Assembly: GCF_017814915.1 (NCBI RefSeq)
Contig: NZ_JAGIPZ010000004.1
Location: forward strand, 62,001-126,000
Direction: 5' to 3'
Length of the DNA: 64,000 bases
From: Herbaspirillum sp. LeCh32-8
GTDB taxonomy: Bacteria > Pseudomonadota > Gammaproteobacteria > Burkholderiales > Burkholderiaceae_D
Shown in pieces: positions 35,989 to 46,209 of this stretch; position 1 is the stretch's first letter; each line of letters begins with the position of its first letter. A program made the position numbers and the translations under genes. The notes beneath the pieces are model-generated. The model saw only the letters and a program-made list of their open reading frames with translations. It ran no database searches and was not told the origin of the DNA.

Positions 35989-36765
35989 TCAGGCCCGTCC
36001 GGCGTCGCCCGACAGCATCACCGGGTCGATGCCCAGCAAGGCCAGCGCGGCGGTGAATCGTTCTTCCACCGGCATCTCGAAGATGATGGCCGGATCGGCC
36101 TTCACCGTCAGCCAGCCGTTGCGGCCCAGCTCGTCCTCCAGCTGGCCGGCGCTCCAGCCGGAGCAGCCCAGCGACACCAGTACTCGCTGCGGACCGTCGC
36201 CGTGCGCCACGGCTTCCAGCACATCCTTGGAGGTGGTCAGCGAAATGTCGTCGGTCACCTGCAGGGTGGAGGAATACTTGTCGGCCTCGGGCGCCAGCGC
36301 CGAATGCAGCACGAAGCCGCGCTCCACCTGCACCGGACCGCCGAACATCACTGGGCGGCGGTACACCTCCGGCATGGCGTCGGGCGTGTCGGGCTTGATT
36401 TCGAGCTTCAGGTTGATGCGGTCGAACAGCACGTCCATGGTCATGTCGGTGGGCTTGTTGATGACCACGCCGAGCGCGCCGTTATGGTTGTGTTCGCACA
36501 GGTAGACCACGGTGCCACCAAAGATCGGGTCCAGCATGGACGGCATGGCGATCAGGAAGTGATTGGTCAGGTCCAGCTCGAGCGGCGCACGCGCTTCATC
36601 GTCCGACGCGCCGTCGCCGGACTCGCCCTCCTTCTCAGGATTGGCGGCAGCGGCCTTGCGGCGGGATGGGGTGGTGCGGAAGGGATCGAAAGTGCCAAAG
36701 GATTCCACGGATTCGTCGAAATCCTCGGCTGACAGGCTGAAGGGAGAATTACGTCTCTTGATCAT
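35989..36765 (-). CDS. yqgE: YqgE/AlgH family protein with N-terminal extension
   Basis: The 258-residue protein contains the UPF0301 core from about residue 67 (LTNHFLIAMPSMLDPIFGGTV), GALGVVINKP, and FVSLGCSGWSAGQLEDEL-like sequence (LVSLGCSGWSAGQLEDE) near 200. Family members are about 185-190 residues and start close to the LTNHFLIAMP motif. Here about 66 extra residues precede it, acidic and disordered-looking (AAAANPEKEGESGDG). No internal ATG offers a shorter start, so the extension may be real. Role is unknown; AlgH was linked to alginate regulation in Pseudomonas. Confidence 0.88.
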   Translation of the reverse strand: MIKRRNSPFSLSAEDFDESVESFGTFDPFRTTPSRRKAAAANPEKEGESGDGASDDEARAPLELDLTNHFLIAMPSMLDPIFGGTVVYLCEHNHNGALGVVINKPTDMTMDVLFDRINLKLEIKPDTPDAMPEVYRRPVMFGGPVQVERGFVLHSALAPEADKYSSTLQVTDDISLTTSKDVLEAVAHGDGPQRVLVSLGCSGWSAGQLEDELGRNGWLTVKADPAIIFEMPVEERFTAALALLGIDPVMLSGDAGRA

Positions 36766-36833
36766 CCCATCATTTTAGCAGTTTTGGCCGCTGCCCCGCG
36801 CCCGGTGCGGGTAAAACAGGGCAAGCAGGACCT

Positions 36834-36858
36834 GCCCGGCGGCATCATGGCCGCCGGC
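36834..36858. other. GC-rich hairpin between yqgE and the hydrolase gene
   Basis: CCGGCGGC (36836-36843) and GCCGCCGG (36850-36857) are perfect arms around a 6-base loop. No U tract follows on either strand, so it is a poor intrinsic terminator; it may still slow transcription after the hydrolase gene. Confidence 0.35.
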
Positions 36859-36892
36859 ATCATTTCAAAAAGACAATTTCACCAGGGAAATA

Positions 36893-37777
36893 TCAGATCA
36901 CGCCGTGGCTCTTGAACCAGGCCACCACTTGCGTCCAGGCGTCCTTGGCGTCCGCCTCGACGTAGCTGGGACGATAGTCGGCGTTGAAGGCGTGGCCGGA
37001 GTTCGGGTAGACGTGGAATTCCGACTTGTTGCCGGCCTTTTGCAGCGCTTCCTTCATCTGTTCCACGGTGGTCACCGGAATGCCCTGATCCTTGCCGCCG
37101 TACAGGCCGATCACCGGCACCTTCAGCGACGGCGCGATATCGATGGGCTGCTGCGGGAACAGCGCGCTCTTTTCGCCGACGATGCGGCCGTACCAGGCGG
37201 CGCCGGCCTTGACCTTGGGGTTGTGGGCACTGTACAACCAGACGATGCGCCCGCCCCAGCAGAAGCCGTTGATGCCCAGGCGGCTGATGTCGCCGCCGTT
37301 TTCGCCGGCCCACTTCACGTAGGCGTCGATGTCGCCCATGACCTGTTCGTCAGGCACCTTGGAGATGATTTCCTTCTGCAGCTCGGCGATCGAGGTGTAA
37401 GCCATCGGGTTGCCCTGGCGCACGAAGAAGTCCGGCGCGATCGCCAGATAGCCCAGCTTGGCGAAGCGGCGCGCGATGTCGGCAATGTGCTCGTGCACGC
37501 CGAAGATCTCCGACACCACGATGACTACCGGCAGATTGGTCTTGCCTTCCGGTTGCGCGCGGTAGGCCGGCACGCGCTGGCCGTTGACGGTGATCGCCAC
37601 TTCGCCGGCGGTCAGGCCGTTGGTGTCGGTCTTGATCATGGTCTGCGCGCACACCGGCAGCACGGCGGCGGCAAAGCCGGTGCCCAGCGCGGTCTTCAGG
37701 AAGGTGCGGCGATCCGGCGTGGCGGACAGGGCGGATTGGCCAAGCAGGCTGTCGAGGTCTTTGCGGAAATCGTTCAT
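36893..37777 (-). CDS. Dienelactone hydrolase family protein with Tat-type signal
   Basis: The 294-residue alpha/beta hydrolase has the dienelactone hydrolase nucleophile elbow GINGFCWGGRIVWLY (Cys about residue 172), Asp in GGKDQGIP and His in NSGHAFNADYRPSY. EIFGVHEHI is also conserved. Residues 22-44 (DRRTFLKTALGTGFAAAVLPVCA) form a twin-arginine signal with RRTFLK, so the enzyme is likely exported folded to the periplasm. The natural substrate is not identifiable. It stands alone between yqgE and a chemoreceptor gene. Confidence 0.88.
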   Translation of the reverse strand: MNDFRKDLDSLLGQSALSATPDRRTFLKTALGTGFAAAVLPVCAQTMIKTDTNGLTAGEVAITVNGQRVPAYRAQPEGKTNLPVVIVVSEIFGVHEHIADIARRFAKLGYLAIAPDFFVRQGNPMAYTSIAELQKEIISKVPDEQVMGDIDAYVKWAGENGGDISRLGINGFCWGGRIVWLYSAHNPKVKAGAAWYGRIVGEKSALFPQQPIDIAPSLKVPVIGLYGGKDQGIPVTTVEQMKEALQKAGNKSEFHVYPNSGHAFNADYRPSYVEADAKDAWTQVVAWFKSHGVI

Positions 37778-37914
37778 CGGGTTCTCCGTGGTTCAGGCTG
37801 GTTGCATCGGTTGTCATTGGCGCCGGCGCGCGGGGCGGCGGCGTGCTGCTCGTCACTGAAAGAGGCGAAAACGCTGGAAATGCTGGCTGGCGACCGGAGC
37901 ATGCAAGCGTCGCA

Positions 37915-37944
37915 ATAAAAAAGCGGCCTGCATGCAGGCCGCTT
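37915..37944 (-). terminator. Intrinsic terminator of the leftward chemoreceptor gene
   Basis: A perfect 24-base palindrome AAGCGGCCTG-CATG-CAGGCCGCTT lies at 37921-37944. On the minus strand it is followed by a T-rich run (TTTTAT). It lies about 110 bases downstream of the chemoreceptor stop at 38056. Confidence 0.8.
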
Positions 37945-38055
37945 CGAGGTGGAAGACGAGGGTGTTTCCTCGCGTTTTCCGAATGACCGGCTTGCATTCC
38001 AAGCCGGAGTCTAACCGCAAACCGTCACTCGCGTATGACGCGTGCCGGCAAGGGA

Positions 38056-39732
38056 TCAGCCCTGCATCGCCAGCACGCCACCGGAGGGCAGCCCGGGCGC
38101 GGACGGCGTGACATCGATGGTGCGCTCATCCGTAGCCGCATAGACGGGCGCTGCCACCATCTGCGACGCATCCAGCCGAAACACGCTGACCAGCTGCTGC
38201 AATCCCGACGCCTGCTCCTGCAGCGAGCGGGCGGCGGCGGCGGCTTGCTCCACCAGCGCCGCGTTTTGCTGGGTCATGTCGTCGATCTGGATGATCGCTT
38301 CGTTGACCTGCTCGATGCCGCCGCTCTGCTCGCGGTTGGCGTGGGTGATCTCGGTCATGACGTCGGTCACGCGCTTGATGCTGGTGACGATGTCGTTCAT
38401 GGTGCTGCCGGCCTGGCTGACCAGCTTGCTGCCGTTTTCCACGGTCGAGACCGAGTCGCCGATCAGGATCTTGATCTCCTTGGCGGCCGAGGCCGAACGC
38501 TGCGCCAGCGACCGCACTTCGGAAGCCACCACGGCGAAGCCGCGGCCCTGTTCGCCGGCACGCGCCGCTTCCACGGCGGCGTTCAGGGCCAGGATGTTGG
38601 TCTGGAAAGCGATGCCGTCGATGACGCTGACGATGTCGGCCACCTTTTGCGAGGAGGCATTGATCGACTGCATGGTCTCCACCACCTGCGAGACGATGGC
38701 GCCGCCCTGCACCGCCACGTCGGAGGCGGCCAGCGCCAGGTCGTTGGCCTGGTGGGCGTTCTCGGCGTTCTGCTTGACGGTGGAATTCAACTGCTCCATC
38801 GACGACGCGGTTTCTTCCAGCGCGCCGGCCTGCTGCTCGGTGCGCGAAGACAAATCGAGGTTGCCGCGCGCGATTTCGGACGAGGCGGTGGTAATGGTCT
38901 CGGAGCCGTTGCGCACTTCCGCCACGATGGCGGCCAGCTTGTCGCGCATGGCGGCCATCGCCACCATCAGGCTGTCACGGTCGCCCGGGCGGGTGTTGAT
39001 CACCACCGCCAGGTCGCCCTCGGCGATCTGGCCGGCGATCTTCACGGCGTAGTCGGGTTCGCCGCCCAGCTTTTTCAACAGATGGCGGGTCAGCCAGATC
39101 GCGGCCAGGATGGCGGTGATCACGCCCACTGCGCTGGTGATCAGCATCAGCAGGCGCGCCTGCGCATAGGCGGCGGCGCTGGTGGCGGCGGCTTCCTTGT
39201 TGAGCTTGTCTTCCAGCACGGCCAGCGACTTCAGCTCGACCTGCCAGGTCTTCTGCACCGGCAGGTATTGATCCTTCAGGAATTGCGCCAGTTCATAGGC
39301 CTCACGGCGTTGGCCGAATTCCACCGCCTGCGTGATCAGCTTCTCGGCGTTGTCGGCCTGGGCCTTGATCTTGGGTAGCGCGGCCTTTTCTTCATCGGTG
39401 GTGCCGGGGGATTCGGCAAACAGCTGCTGCAGCTTCTGCGCCGACATCTTGTACTTGAGGGTCTGGGCGTCGATGTATTGCGCCTCGATGTCCACGTCCT
39501 CGGGCGCGGCCGGCAGCATCAGGTTGCGCAGCGAGATGGAGCGCTCGGCCACCGTGTCCATCATGTCTTTCACCAGCGCGCTCTCGGGGTTCTTGATCTC
39601 GACCACGTTGTTGAACCGCGCCTGCACCTGGTGCATGTTGTAAATGCCGAATGCGGTCACCAGCACCAGCAGCACCACCACCCACGCAAACCCGAGTCCC
39701 AGGCGTGCGCCTACTTTCATCCCTGACTTCAT
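38056..39732 (-). CDS. Methyl-accepting chemotaxis protein (Tar-like topology)
   Basis: The 558-residue receptor has TM1 (~11-33), a periplasmic four-helix ligand domain, TM2 (~190-210), a HAMP region and a cytoplasmic signalling domain with the hairpin tip [20 protein letters not shown] and [19 protein letters not shown]. The ATG at 39732 has a strong AGGAGGAG ribosome site; the long in-frame extension upstream to 40134 has unusual composition and is rejected. The C-terminus ([10 protein letters not shown]) lacks the NWETF-like CheR/CheB pentapeptide. Ligand unknown. Confidence 0.93.
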   Translation of the reverse strand: MKSGMKVGARLGLGFAWVVVLLVLVTAFGIYNMHQVQARFNNVVEIKNPESALVKDMMDTVAERSISLRNLMLPAAPEDVDIEAQYIDAQTLKYKMSAQKLQQLFAESPGTTDEEKAALPKIKAQADNAEKLITQAVEFGQRREAYELAQFLKDQYLPVQKTWQVELKSLAVLEDKLNKEAAATSAAAYAQARLLMLITSAVGVITAILAAIWLTRHLLKKLGGEPDYAVKIAGQIAEGDLAVVINTRPGDRDSLMVAMAAMRDKLAAIVAEVRNGSETITTASSEIARGNLDLSSRTEQQAGALEETASSMEQLNSTVKQNAENAHQANDLALAASDVAVQGGAIVSQVVETMQSINASSQKVADIVSVIDGIAFQTNILALNAAVEAARAGEQGRGFAVVASEVRSLAQRSASAAKEIKILIGDSVSTVENGSKLVSQAGSTMNDIVTSIKRVTDVMTEITHANREQSGGIEQVNEAIIQIDDMTQQNAALVEQAAAAARSLQEQASGLQQLVSVFRLDASQMVAAPVYAATDERTIDVTPSAPGLPSGGVLAMQG

Positions 39733-40115
39733 CACGTCTCCTCCTAGTGTCGTCACCGGAGGCCGTGGTCGATGGTCATGAGCGGAGGAGCGAAACCGCG
39801 CGAACCGCGCAGCGTCATGTATCGTGCGTCTCCCCTGCCGGCGTCCCGCCGCAGCCTCCTGTTCAAGCCAGACGTCCCTGTCCGGCCCACCCTCTTGCCG
39901 TCGCCCGTCTTGTTCGTTATTGGGCGGTTGCGACGGCGCTCTTGCTGATCTTCTTGTTGTTGATGCCTGTTTGTTCGAGGAGACGGCGACGCGCTTTGCC
40001 TGCAGGTTCTTGTGATTGATGTGACTGCGTTGCCTTGGCTTGCGCGGGCCGCCGTTGTCCGATCGACATGTCTTTCCGGCTACGTAACTGTGTGCGTAAT
40101 TTTTGCCGTTCGGAA
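39733..40115. other. 383-bp intergenic region between chemoreceptor and polA
   Basis: No conserved gene, RNA gene or clear terminator was recognised here. It should hold the chemoreceptor promoter, but no convincing sigma-70 or flagellar sigma-28 (TAAA-N15-GCCGATAA) site was found on the minus strand. An open frame running through it in phase with the chemoreceptor lacks recognisable protein motifs. Confidence 0.5.
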
Positions 40116-42884
40116 TTAATGCGCCTCTTCCCAATTCTTACCGATTCCTACCTCGGCAAGCAAGGGAACTTTCAGCTCCGCAACATTTTTCATCAGTTCC
40201 GGCAGCTTTTCACGCACCAGTTCCAGCTCTTGTTGTGGAACTTCCAACACCAATTCATCGTGCACCTGCATGATCATGCGCGTGGAGAGCTTTTCCGCCT
40301 CCAGCCAGGCTTGCACGGAAATCATTGCCAGTTTGATCAGGTCGGCGGCGGTGCCCTGCATCGGCGCGTTGATCGCCGCGCGCTCGGCGCCCTGGCGGCG
40401 CGGACCATTGGGAGAATTGATCTCCGGCAGCCACAGGCGGCGGCCGAACACGGTCTCGACATAACCGCGCGCCTTGGCCTGCATGCGCGTCTCGTCCATA
40501 TAGCGCTTCACGCCCGAGAAGCGCATGAAATATTTGTCGATGTACATCTGCGCGGCCGAGCGCTCGATGCCGAGGTTGCCGGCCAGGCCGAAGGCGCTCA
40601 TGCCGTAGATCAGGCCGAAGTTGATCACTTTGGCATAGCGGCGCTGCTCGGACTCGACCTGCTCGGGCGCGATGCCGAAGATCTCGGCGGCGGTGGCGCG
40701 GTGGATGTCTTCGCCGTCGGCGAAGGCCTTGAGCATGTTCTCGTCCTCGGAGATGTGCGCCATGATGCGCAGCTCGATCTGCGAGTAGTCGGCCGAGACG
40801 ATCATGCTGCCTTCCGGCGCGACGAAGGCCTCGCGGATGCGACGGCCTTCGGCGGTGCGCACCGGGATGTTCTGCAGGTTGGGATCGTTGGAGGCCAGGC
40901 GGCCGGTCACCGCCACCGCCTGCGCGTAGTTGGTGTGCACGCGGCCGGTGGCCGGGTTGACCATCTTGGGCAGCTTGTCGGTGTAGGTCGACTTCAGCTT
41001 GGACAGGCCGCGATAGTCCAGCAGGATCTTGGGCAAGGGATAATCCTCGGCCAGTTTCTGCAGCACCTCCTCGTCGGTGGAGGGCGCGCCGGAGGCGGTC
41101 TTCTTCACCACCGGCAGCTCCAGCTTGCTGAACAGGATCTCGCCCAGCTGCTTGGGCGAATTCAGGTTGAACGGCTGGCCGGCCAGTTCATAGGCCTGCT
41201 GCTCGATCTCCAGCATGCGGCGGCCGAGGTCGTTGGATTGGGTCGCCAGGCGCTCGCTGTCGATCAGCACGCCGTTGCGCTCGATCTTCTGCAGCACCAC
41301 CGAGGTCGGCACTTCGATCTTTTCGTAGATGAAGCGCAGCTTGTCGTCGTGCTCGATCTGCGGCCACATCGCATTGTGCAAGGCCAGCGTGACCTCGGCG
41401 TCTTCGGCCGCGTATTCGGTGGCGCGCTCGACGGCGACTTCGTTGAAGCCGATCTGCGAGGCGCCCTTGCCGCACACCTCGGCGTAGCTGATGGTCTTGC
41501 GGTCGAGGTGGCGCGCCGCCAGGCTGTCCATGTCGTGCGTGCGGTGCGACTCGAACACGTAGGATTCCAGCAGCGTGTCGTGCTTGACGCCGGCCAGCCT
41601 GACGCCGTAGTTGGCGAAGATGTGGCTGTCGTACTTCAGGTGCTGGCCGAGCTTGGGCTTGGTCGCATCTTCCAGCCACGGCTTCAGTTTGGACAGCACG
41701 TGTTCGCGCGCGAGCTGGGCCGGCGCGTCCTGGTAGTTGTGGCCGACGGGGATGTAGGCCGCCTTGCCCGGTTCAACGCACAGCGAGATGCCGACCAGCT
41801 CGGCCTGCATCGCATCCAGCGAGGTGGTCTCGGTGTCGACCGCGGTCAACGCGGCGGCGTCGATGGCGGCGATCCACTTGTCAAGCTGCTCGTCGGTGAA
41901 CACGGTCTCATACTCGACCGGCGCCGCCGGCGCGAACAGGCCGCCCTGCGCCGGCGTCTCTACGGCGCCAGTCTCGCCCGGCGCGGCCTTGCCGGCCGCC
42001 GCCAGCGGCGTCGGCGCGGCGCTCTCTTCGCTGATCTCGCGCAGCCAGGTGCGGAAGTTGTAGCGCGTGAAGATATCCTTCAGCGCGGCCTTGTCCTGCT
42101 CCTGCATCGCCAGCGACTCAAGGATTGAACGCATGTGCGCGGACAGGTCGCAGTCGGTCTTCACCGTCACCAGAACTCTTCCCTGCGGCAGCCAGTCCAA
42201 CGCCTTGCGCAGGTTGTCGCCGACCACGCCGGTGATCTTGGCGGCGTTTTCCATCACGCCGTCCAGCGAACCGTAAGCGGTCAGCCATTTGACGGCGGTC
42301 TTGGGGCCGCACTTTTCAACGCCGGGCACGTTGTCGACGGTGTCGCCGATCAGGCTCAGGTAGTCGACGATGCGATCCGGCGGCACGCCGAATTTCTCGG
42401 TCACGCCCCTGATGTCGAGCGTCTCGTTGCTCATGGTGTTGACCAGCGTCACGTGCTCGTTGACCAGCTGCGCCATATCCTTGTCGCCGGTGGAGACGAT
42501 GGTCTCGAGCCCGGCGGCGGTGGCCTGCACCGACAGCGTGCCGATGACGTCGTCGGCCTCGATGCCTTCGACCATCAGGATCGGCCAGCCCAGCGCACGC
42601 ACTGCAGCATGGATGGGCTCGACCTGCAGCGCCAGGTCTTCCGGCATCGACTTGCGGGTGGCCTTGTATTCGGGGTAGAGATCGTCGCGGAAGGTCTTGC
42701 CCTTGGCGTCGAACACACAGGCGACGTAACTTGCGGGATAATCGTTACGCAGTCGGCGCAGCATATTGATGATGCCGTACAGCGCACCGGTTGGCGCGCC
42801 TTCCGCGTTACGCATATCGGGCAGTGCATGGAACGCGCGATACAGGTAACTGGAACCATCAACTAACAACAAGGTTTTTTGCAT
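40116..42884 (-). CDS. polA: DNA polymerase I
   Basis: The 922-residue protein has all three domains: the 5'-3' exonuclease (residues ~1-290, [37 protein letters not shown]), the 3'-5' proofreading exonuclease ([11 protein letters not shown] near 350, acidic DxE intact) and the polymerase (motif [15 protein letters not shown], motif [13 protein letters not shown]). The ATG at 42884 ([10 protein letters not shown]) is canonical; the ORF extends upstream only by shadowing the LOG gene. Its start codon touches the LOG start (CATATG), with no spacer. No clear ribosome site precedes it. Confidence 0.97.
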   Translation of the reverse strand: MQKTLLLVDGSSYLYRAFHALPDMRNAEGAPTGALYGIINMLRRLRNDYPASYVACVFDAKGKTFRDDLYPEYKATRKSMPEDLALQVEPIHAAVRALGWPILMVEGIEADDVIGTLSVQATAAGLETIVSTGDKDMAQLVNEHVTLVNTMSNETLDIRGVTEKFGVPPDRIVDYLSLIGDTVDNVPGVEKCGPKTAVKWLTAYGSLDGVMENAAKITGVVGDNLRKALDWLPQGRVLVTVKTDCDLSAHMRSILESLAMQEQDKAALKDIFTRYNFRTWLREISEESAAPTPLAAAGKAAPGETGAVETPAQGGLFAPAAPVEYETVFTDEQLDKWIAAIDAAALTAVDTETTSLDAMQAELVGISLCVEPGKAAYIPVGHNYQDAPAQLAREHVLSKLKPWLEDATKPKLGQHLKYDSHIFANYGVRLAGVKHDTLLESYVFESHRTHDMDSLAARHLDRKTISYAEVCGKGASQIGFNEVAVERATEYAAEDAEVTLALHNAMWPQIEHDDKLRFIYEKIEVPTSVVLQKIERNGVLIDSERLATQSNDLGRRMLEIEQQAYELAGQPFNLNSPKQLGEILFSKLELPVVKKTASGAPSTDEEVLQKLAEDYPLPKILLDYRGLSKLKSTYTDKLPKMVNPATGRVHTNYAQAVAVTGRLASNDPNLQNIPVRTAEGRRIREAFVAPEGSMIVSADYSQIELRIMAHISEDENMLKAFADGEDIHRATAAEIFGIAPEQVESEQRRYAKVINFGLIYGMSAFGLAGNLGIERSAAQMYIDKYFMRFSGVKRYMDETRMQAKARGYVETVFGRRLWLPEINSPNGPRRQGAERAAINAPMQGTAADLIKLAMISVQAWLEAEKLSTRMIMQVHDELVLEVPQQELELVREKLPELMKNVAELKVPLLAEVGIGKNWEEAH

Positions 42885-43631
42885 ATGGAACAAAGAGGAA
42901 AAAAAGTACCGCGACTGCGGGAAGTGGACGACATTGAGCGCGCGACGGCGAAGAAGGCGCGCGAGTCCTGGCACGTACTCACGATTATGGCAGAATTCAT
43001 TGAATCGACCGAACGCCTGTCCGAGCTGCGTCCGGCCGTTTCCATCTTCGGTTCCGCCCGCACCAAACCCGACGATCCGCACTACGCGCTGTGCGTGGAC
43101 ATCGCGCGCCGCCTGTCCGACGCCGGCTATGCCGTCATCTCCGGCGGCGGCCCCGGCATCATGGAAGCGGCCAACAAGGGCGCCTTCGACGGCGCCTCGC
43201 CTTCGGTCGGCCTGAACATCGAACTGCCGCACGAACAGCACGGCAACGGCTGGCAGGACATCTCGCTGTCTTTCCGCCACTTCTTCGCGCGCAAGGTCGC
43301 CTTCGTGAAGTACGCCGACGCCTATGTCGTGCTGCCGGGCGGCTTCGGCACGCTCGACGAGCTGACCGAGGCGTTGACCCTGATGCAGACCGGCAAATCG
43401 CGCCTGATGCCGGTGATCCTGGTGGGCAGCAAGTTCTGGGCCGGCCTGATGGAGTGGATCAAGACCCGCCTGATCGACGACGGCATGATCTCGCCCAAGG
43501 ACCTGAACCTGCTGCAGGTGATCGACGATCCGGCTGAGGTGGTCGCCGCGATCCAGAAATTCCACGCCGAGAAGGAGCAGCCGGCTGCGACGCCCGTCGA
43601 AGTCGAACGGCAGAGCGGCATGTTCCTCTGA
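42885..43631 (+). CDS. LOG-family protein (putative cytokinin riboside 5'-monophosphate phosphoribohydrolase)
   Basis: The 248-residue protein has the LOG Rossmann motifs VISGGGPGIMEAANKGA (~84) and VVLPGGFGTLDELTEAL (~145, PGGxGTxxE). LOG enzymes release free cytokinin bases or remove ribose-5-phosphate from nucleotides. The ATG at 42885 abuts the polA ATG; an internal ATG at 42987 (MAEFIESTERLS) may be the true start because the first 34 residues are basic and not part of the fold. AAGG 10 bases before 42885 could serve as a ribosome site. A terminator follows. Confidence 0.85.
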   Translation: MEQRGKKVPRLREVDDIERATAKKARESWHVLTIMAEFIESTERLSELRPAVSIFGSARTKPDDPHYALCVDIARRLSDAGYAVISGGGPGIMEAANKGAFDGASPSVGLNIELPHEQHGNGWQDISLSFRHFFARKVAFVKYADAYVVLPGGFGTLDELTEALTLMQTGKSRLMPVILVGSKFWAGLMEWIKTRLIDDGMISPKDLNLLQVIDDPAEVVAAIQKFHAEKEQPAATPVEVERQSGMFL

Positions 43632-43659
43632 GGACGGCCGATTTTGCAGCGCCCTGCCG

Positions 43660-43686
43660 AGCCCGCGCCCTGGCGCGGGCTTTTTC
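43660..43686 (+). terminator. Intrinsic terminator after the LOG gene
   Basis: AGCCCGCGCC (43660-43669) and GGCGCGGGCT (43672-43681) pair perfectly around a tiny loop and are followed by TTTT. It lies 29 bases after the LOG stop. Confidence 0.82.
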
Positions 43687-43803
43687 ACGCCGGTTGCGGC
43701 CAAATGTTGCACCAACGCTCCTTTCCGCCCCGAAACGCCGGGAGCGCGGAACGATGGTTTGCTACAATGGCCTAAAACAACACCACCTTTCCCCTATCAA
43801 ATC

Positions 43804-44250
43804 ATGAAACCATCCAACGTCTGGTCCAAACAGTCCCTGGTTGCCGCCCTGCTGTGCGCGAGCGCCGGCCTGGCCGCGCCGCTGGCGATGGCACAGCAGC
43901 CCGCTCCGGGCCTGGCCGCGCAGCCCGCGCCGCCGCCGCCCGAGCTGGAAAAGCTGGAAGAAGGCGAACCGCCGGCCGTGACCATCCGCAAGCCGGGCGA
44001 TGAGAACCGCAACAGCGGCAACAGCATCCAGGAACAGCGCGACCACGGCGAAACCAAGGATATCGAGGTCAAGTCCGGCCCCAGCACCTATCACGTGCGT
44101 CCGAACAAGAACCTCGGCGGTTCCACCCCGGGCGATGCGCAAAGCGCGCCGCCGACCTCGGCCACCTGGAAGGTCGGCGAGTTCGACTGGGGCGTCAAGA
44201 AGAAGCCCGAGCAGGACGGCGACGCCGCCCAGGGCAACATCAAGAAATAA
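43804..44250 (+). CDS. DUF2782 domain-containing exported protein
   Basis: The 148-residue protein has a signal peptide (residues 1-27, ending LAMAQQ) and a Pro-rich linker (PAPPPPELEKLEEGEPP), then the small DUF2782 domain with VTIRKPGDE, VKSGPSTYHVRPN and ATWKVGEFDW. This gene is regularly found between polA and thrB in betaproteobacteria. The ATG at 43804 was chosen; the in-frame start at 43759 is within the upstream region. Function unknown, probably periplasmic. Confidence 0.85.
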   Translation: MKPSNVWSKQSLVAALLCASAGLAAPLAMAQQPAPGLAAQPAPPPPELEKLEEGEPPAVTIRKPGDENRNSGNSIQEQRDHGETKDIEVKSGPSTYHVRPNKNLGGSTPGDAQSAPPTSATWKVGEFDWGVKKKPEQDGDAAQGNIKK

Positions 44251-44299
44251 CGCGACGCGCGGCCCGATCCGGCCGCGTGATCGTATCGATTCACGGGAT

Positions 44300-44333
44300 G
44301 TCCGGCCCGGCGCGGTAAAACGCGCCGCCGGAC
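44300..44333. other. Strong hairpin between DUF2782 and thrB
   Basis: GTCCGG plus CGGCGCG (44300-44314) can pair with CGCGCCG plus CCGGAC (44321-44333) around the loop GTAAAA, with a two-base bulge. There is no U tract. It may slow or terminate transcription between the genes or shape the thrB leader. Confidence 0.4.
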
Positions 44334-44439
44334 TCAGGGATGGGGAAGCGCGGCCGCCGGCCGGCCTTCCCGTCGCCCGGGCGGCAAGCATGCACGGGCG
44401 CACACCGCATCAGCAAGCACCACTTCTTTCACTTTCGTC

Positions 44440-45393
44440 ATGGCAGTCTTCACTCAGGTCAGTCTGGAACAACTCTCCGACTGGATCAAACAATTCCCGC
44501 TTGGCAAAGCCACCTCGATCAGGGGCATCTCCTCCGGCATCGAGAACAGCAACTTCTTCATCGGCACCGAGCGCGGCGAGTACGTGCTGACCCTGTTCGA
44601 AAAACTGCACATCGAACAACTGCCCTTCTACCTGGAGCTGATGCGCCACCTGGCGCAGCGCGGCATCCCGGTGCCGGCGCCGGTGGCCAATGATCGCGAC
44701 GCGATCGTCAACCTGTTGAACGACAAGCCGGCGGCCATCGTCAGCAAGCTGGAAGGCGAATCGCAGCTGGATCCGCAGGCGCCGCACTGCGCCGCGCTGG
44801 GCGACATGCTGGCGCGCATGCACCTGGCCGCCAAAGACTTCAAGATCATGCAGCCCAACCTGCGCGGCCTGGCCTGGTGGCTGGAAACCACGCCCACCGT
44901 GCTGCCCTTCCTGCCGCCGGAACTCGGTACGCTGCTACAGGCCGAAGTGCAGTACCAGAAGGAATTCGCCGCCACCGCCGCCTACCGCTCGCTGCCGCGC
45001 GGCCCGGTGCACGCCGACCTGTTCCGCAACAACGCCATGTTCGTGGGCGAGAAGCTGTCCGGCATCTTCGACTTCTACTTCGCCGGCTGCGACACTTGGC
45101 TGTTCGACTTGGCCGTGACCGTCAACGACTGGTGCGTGGAGCTCGATACCGGGGTGCTGGACGTGGAGCGCGCCGACGCCATGCTGGCCGCCTACCGCGC
45201 GGTGCGCCCGTTCTCGGACGCCGAGCGCGAGGCCTGGCAGCCCATGTTGCGCGCCGCCGCGCTGCGCTTCTGGCTGTCGCGCCTGTACGATTTCTACATG
45301 CCGCGCGAAGCCGAGATGCTCACGCCGCACGACCCGACGCACTTCGAACGCATCCTGCGCCTGCGCATCGCGGAAACGCCGCCGGCGCTCTGA
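44440..45393 (+). CDS. thrB: Homoserine kinase (ThrB type II, aminoglycoside phosphotransferase fold)
   Basis: ThrB phosphorylates homoserine in threonine synthesis. This 317-residue form belongs to the APH-fold family used by betaproteobacteria and pseudomonads, not the GHMP family. Motifs: [17 protein letters not shown]-like N-lobe ([11 protein letters not shown]), [16 protein letters not shown] as the catalytic loop (about residue 190) and [18 protein letters not shown] as the metal-binding DFG-like part. The ATG follows the conserved polA-DUF2782 order. Confidence 0.94.
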   Translation: MAVFTQVSLEQLSDWIKQFPLGKATSIRGISSGIENSNFFIGTERGEYVLTLFEKLHIEQLPFYLELMRHLAQRGIPVPAPVANDRDAIVNLLNDKPAAIVSKLEGESQLDPQAPHCAALGDMLARMHLAAKDFKIMQPNLRGLAWWLETTPTVLPFLPPELGTLLQAEVQYQKEFAATAAYRSLPRGPVHADLFRNNAMFVGEKLSGIFDFYFAGCDTWLFDLAVTVNDWCVELDTGVLDVERADAMLAAYRAVRPFSDAEREAWQPMLRAAALRFWLSRLYDFYMPREAEMLTPHDPTHFERILRLRIAETPPAL

Positions 45394-45405
45394 GTCCTGG
45401 AAACC

Positions 45406-46209
45406 ATGGAAAAGATTCCCGCAAAAGATGGCTGGCTCTGGGTAAAGCAAGGCTTCGCCCTGTTTCGCAAGCAGCCCGCCGAGATGTCCACGCTGTTCCT
45501 GTCGTACATGTTCCTGATGCTGGCCATCGGCATCATCCCGGTGCTGGGCCAGATGCTGCCGCTGATCCTGATACCGCTATTCTCCATGTCCTTCATGCAG
45601 GCCTGCGCGCAGATCGAGAAGGGCCAGCGCGTCTATCCCAACCTGCTGCTGGTGGGCTTTCGCGATCCGGCGCGCAACACCCTGCTCAAACTGGGCGTGC
45701 TCTATCTGCTGGCGGCCACGCTGGTGGTCGCGGCATCGACGCTGGCCGATGGCGGCGTGTTCTGGAAGGCCATGATGGGCAACGGCCTGTCGGCCAAGGA
45801 GCTCGAAGGCGCCGCCGGCAGCATGCGCATCGCCATGCTGATCGCCGCCGCCCTGTACGTGCCGGCGGCCATGGCCTTCTGGTACGCCGCGCCGTTGATC
45901 GTCTGGCAACGCATGACGCTGGGCAAGGCCCTGTTTTACAGCTTCTTCACCGTGCGTCGCGCCGGCCGCGCCTTCCTGCTCTACGCGCTGGTCTGGATCG
46001 TGATCGCGGTGGTGGCGCCGACCATCATCAGCCTGCTGATCACCCTGCTCACCGGCAGCATCAACGCCGTGATCTTTATCCTGCTGCCAATCTCGATAAT
46101 ATTGACGGTAGTCATGTACTGCTCGTTTTATCCGACCTACACTGCGGTCTTCGGAAAACCCACCATCGGGTCCGACAGCCCGTCGCAGGCAGGAGACCGA
46201 CAGTTCTGA
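45406..46209 (+). CDS. BPSS1780 family membrane protein
   Basis: The 267-residue protein has about six transmembrane segments, with the conserved family start (DGWLWVKQGFALFRKQPAEM), LIPLFSMSFMQACAQIEKGQ and APLIVWQRMTLGKALFYSFF. This is a conserved betaproteobacterial family of unknown function that usually follows thrB. It begins 12 bp after thrB with the same orientation and is probably co-transcribed. Confidence 0.88.
   Translation: MEKIPAKDGWLWVKQGFALFRKQPAEMSTLFLSYMFLMLAIGIIPVLGQMLPLILIPLFSMSFMQACAQIEKGQRVYPNLLLVGFRDPARNTLLKLGVLYLLAATLVVAASTLADGGVFWKAMMGNGLSAKELEGAAGSMRIAMLIAAALYVPAAMAFWYAAPLIVWQRMTLGKALFYSFFTVRRAGRAFLLYALVWIVIAVVAPTIISLLITLLTGSINAVIFILLPISIILTVVMYCSFYPTYTAVFGKPTIGSDSPSQAGDRQF

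Noticed and set aside
39733-40134. In-frame N-terminal extension of the chemoreceptor
   Set aside because: The added 134 residues have no motif and an unusual composition, while ATG 39732 has a strong ribosome site and begins just before the first membrane helix.
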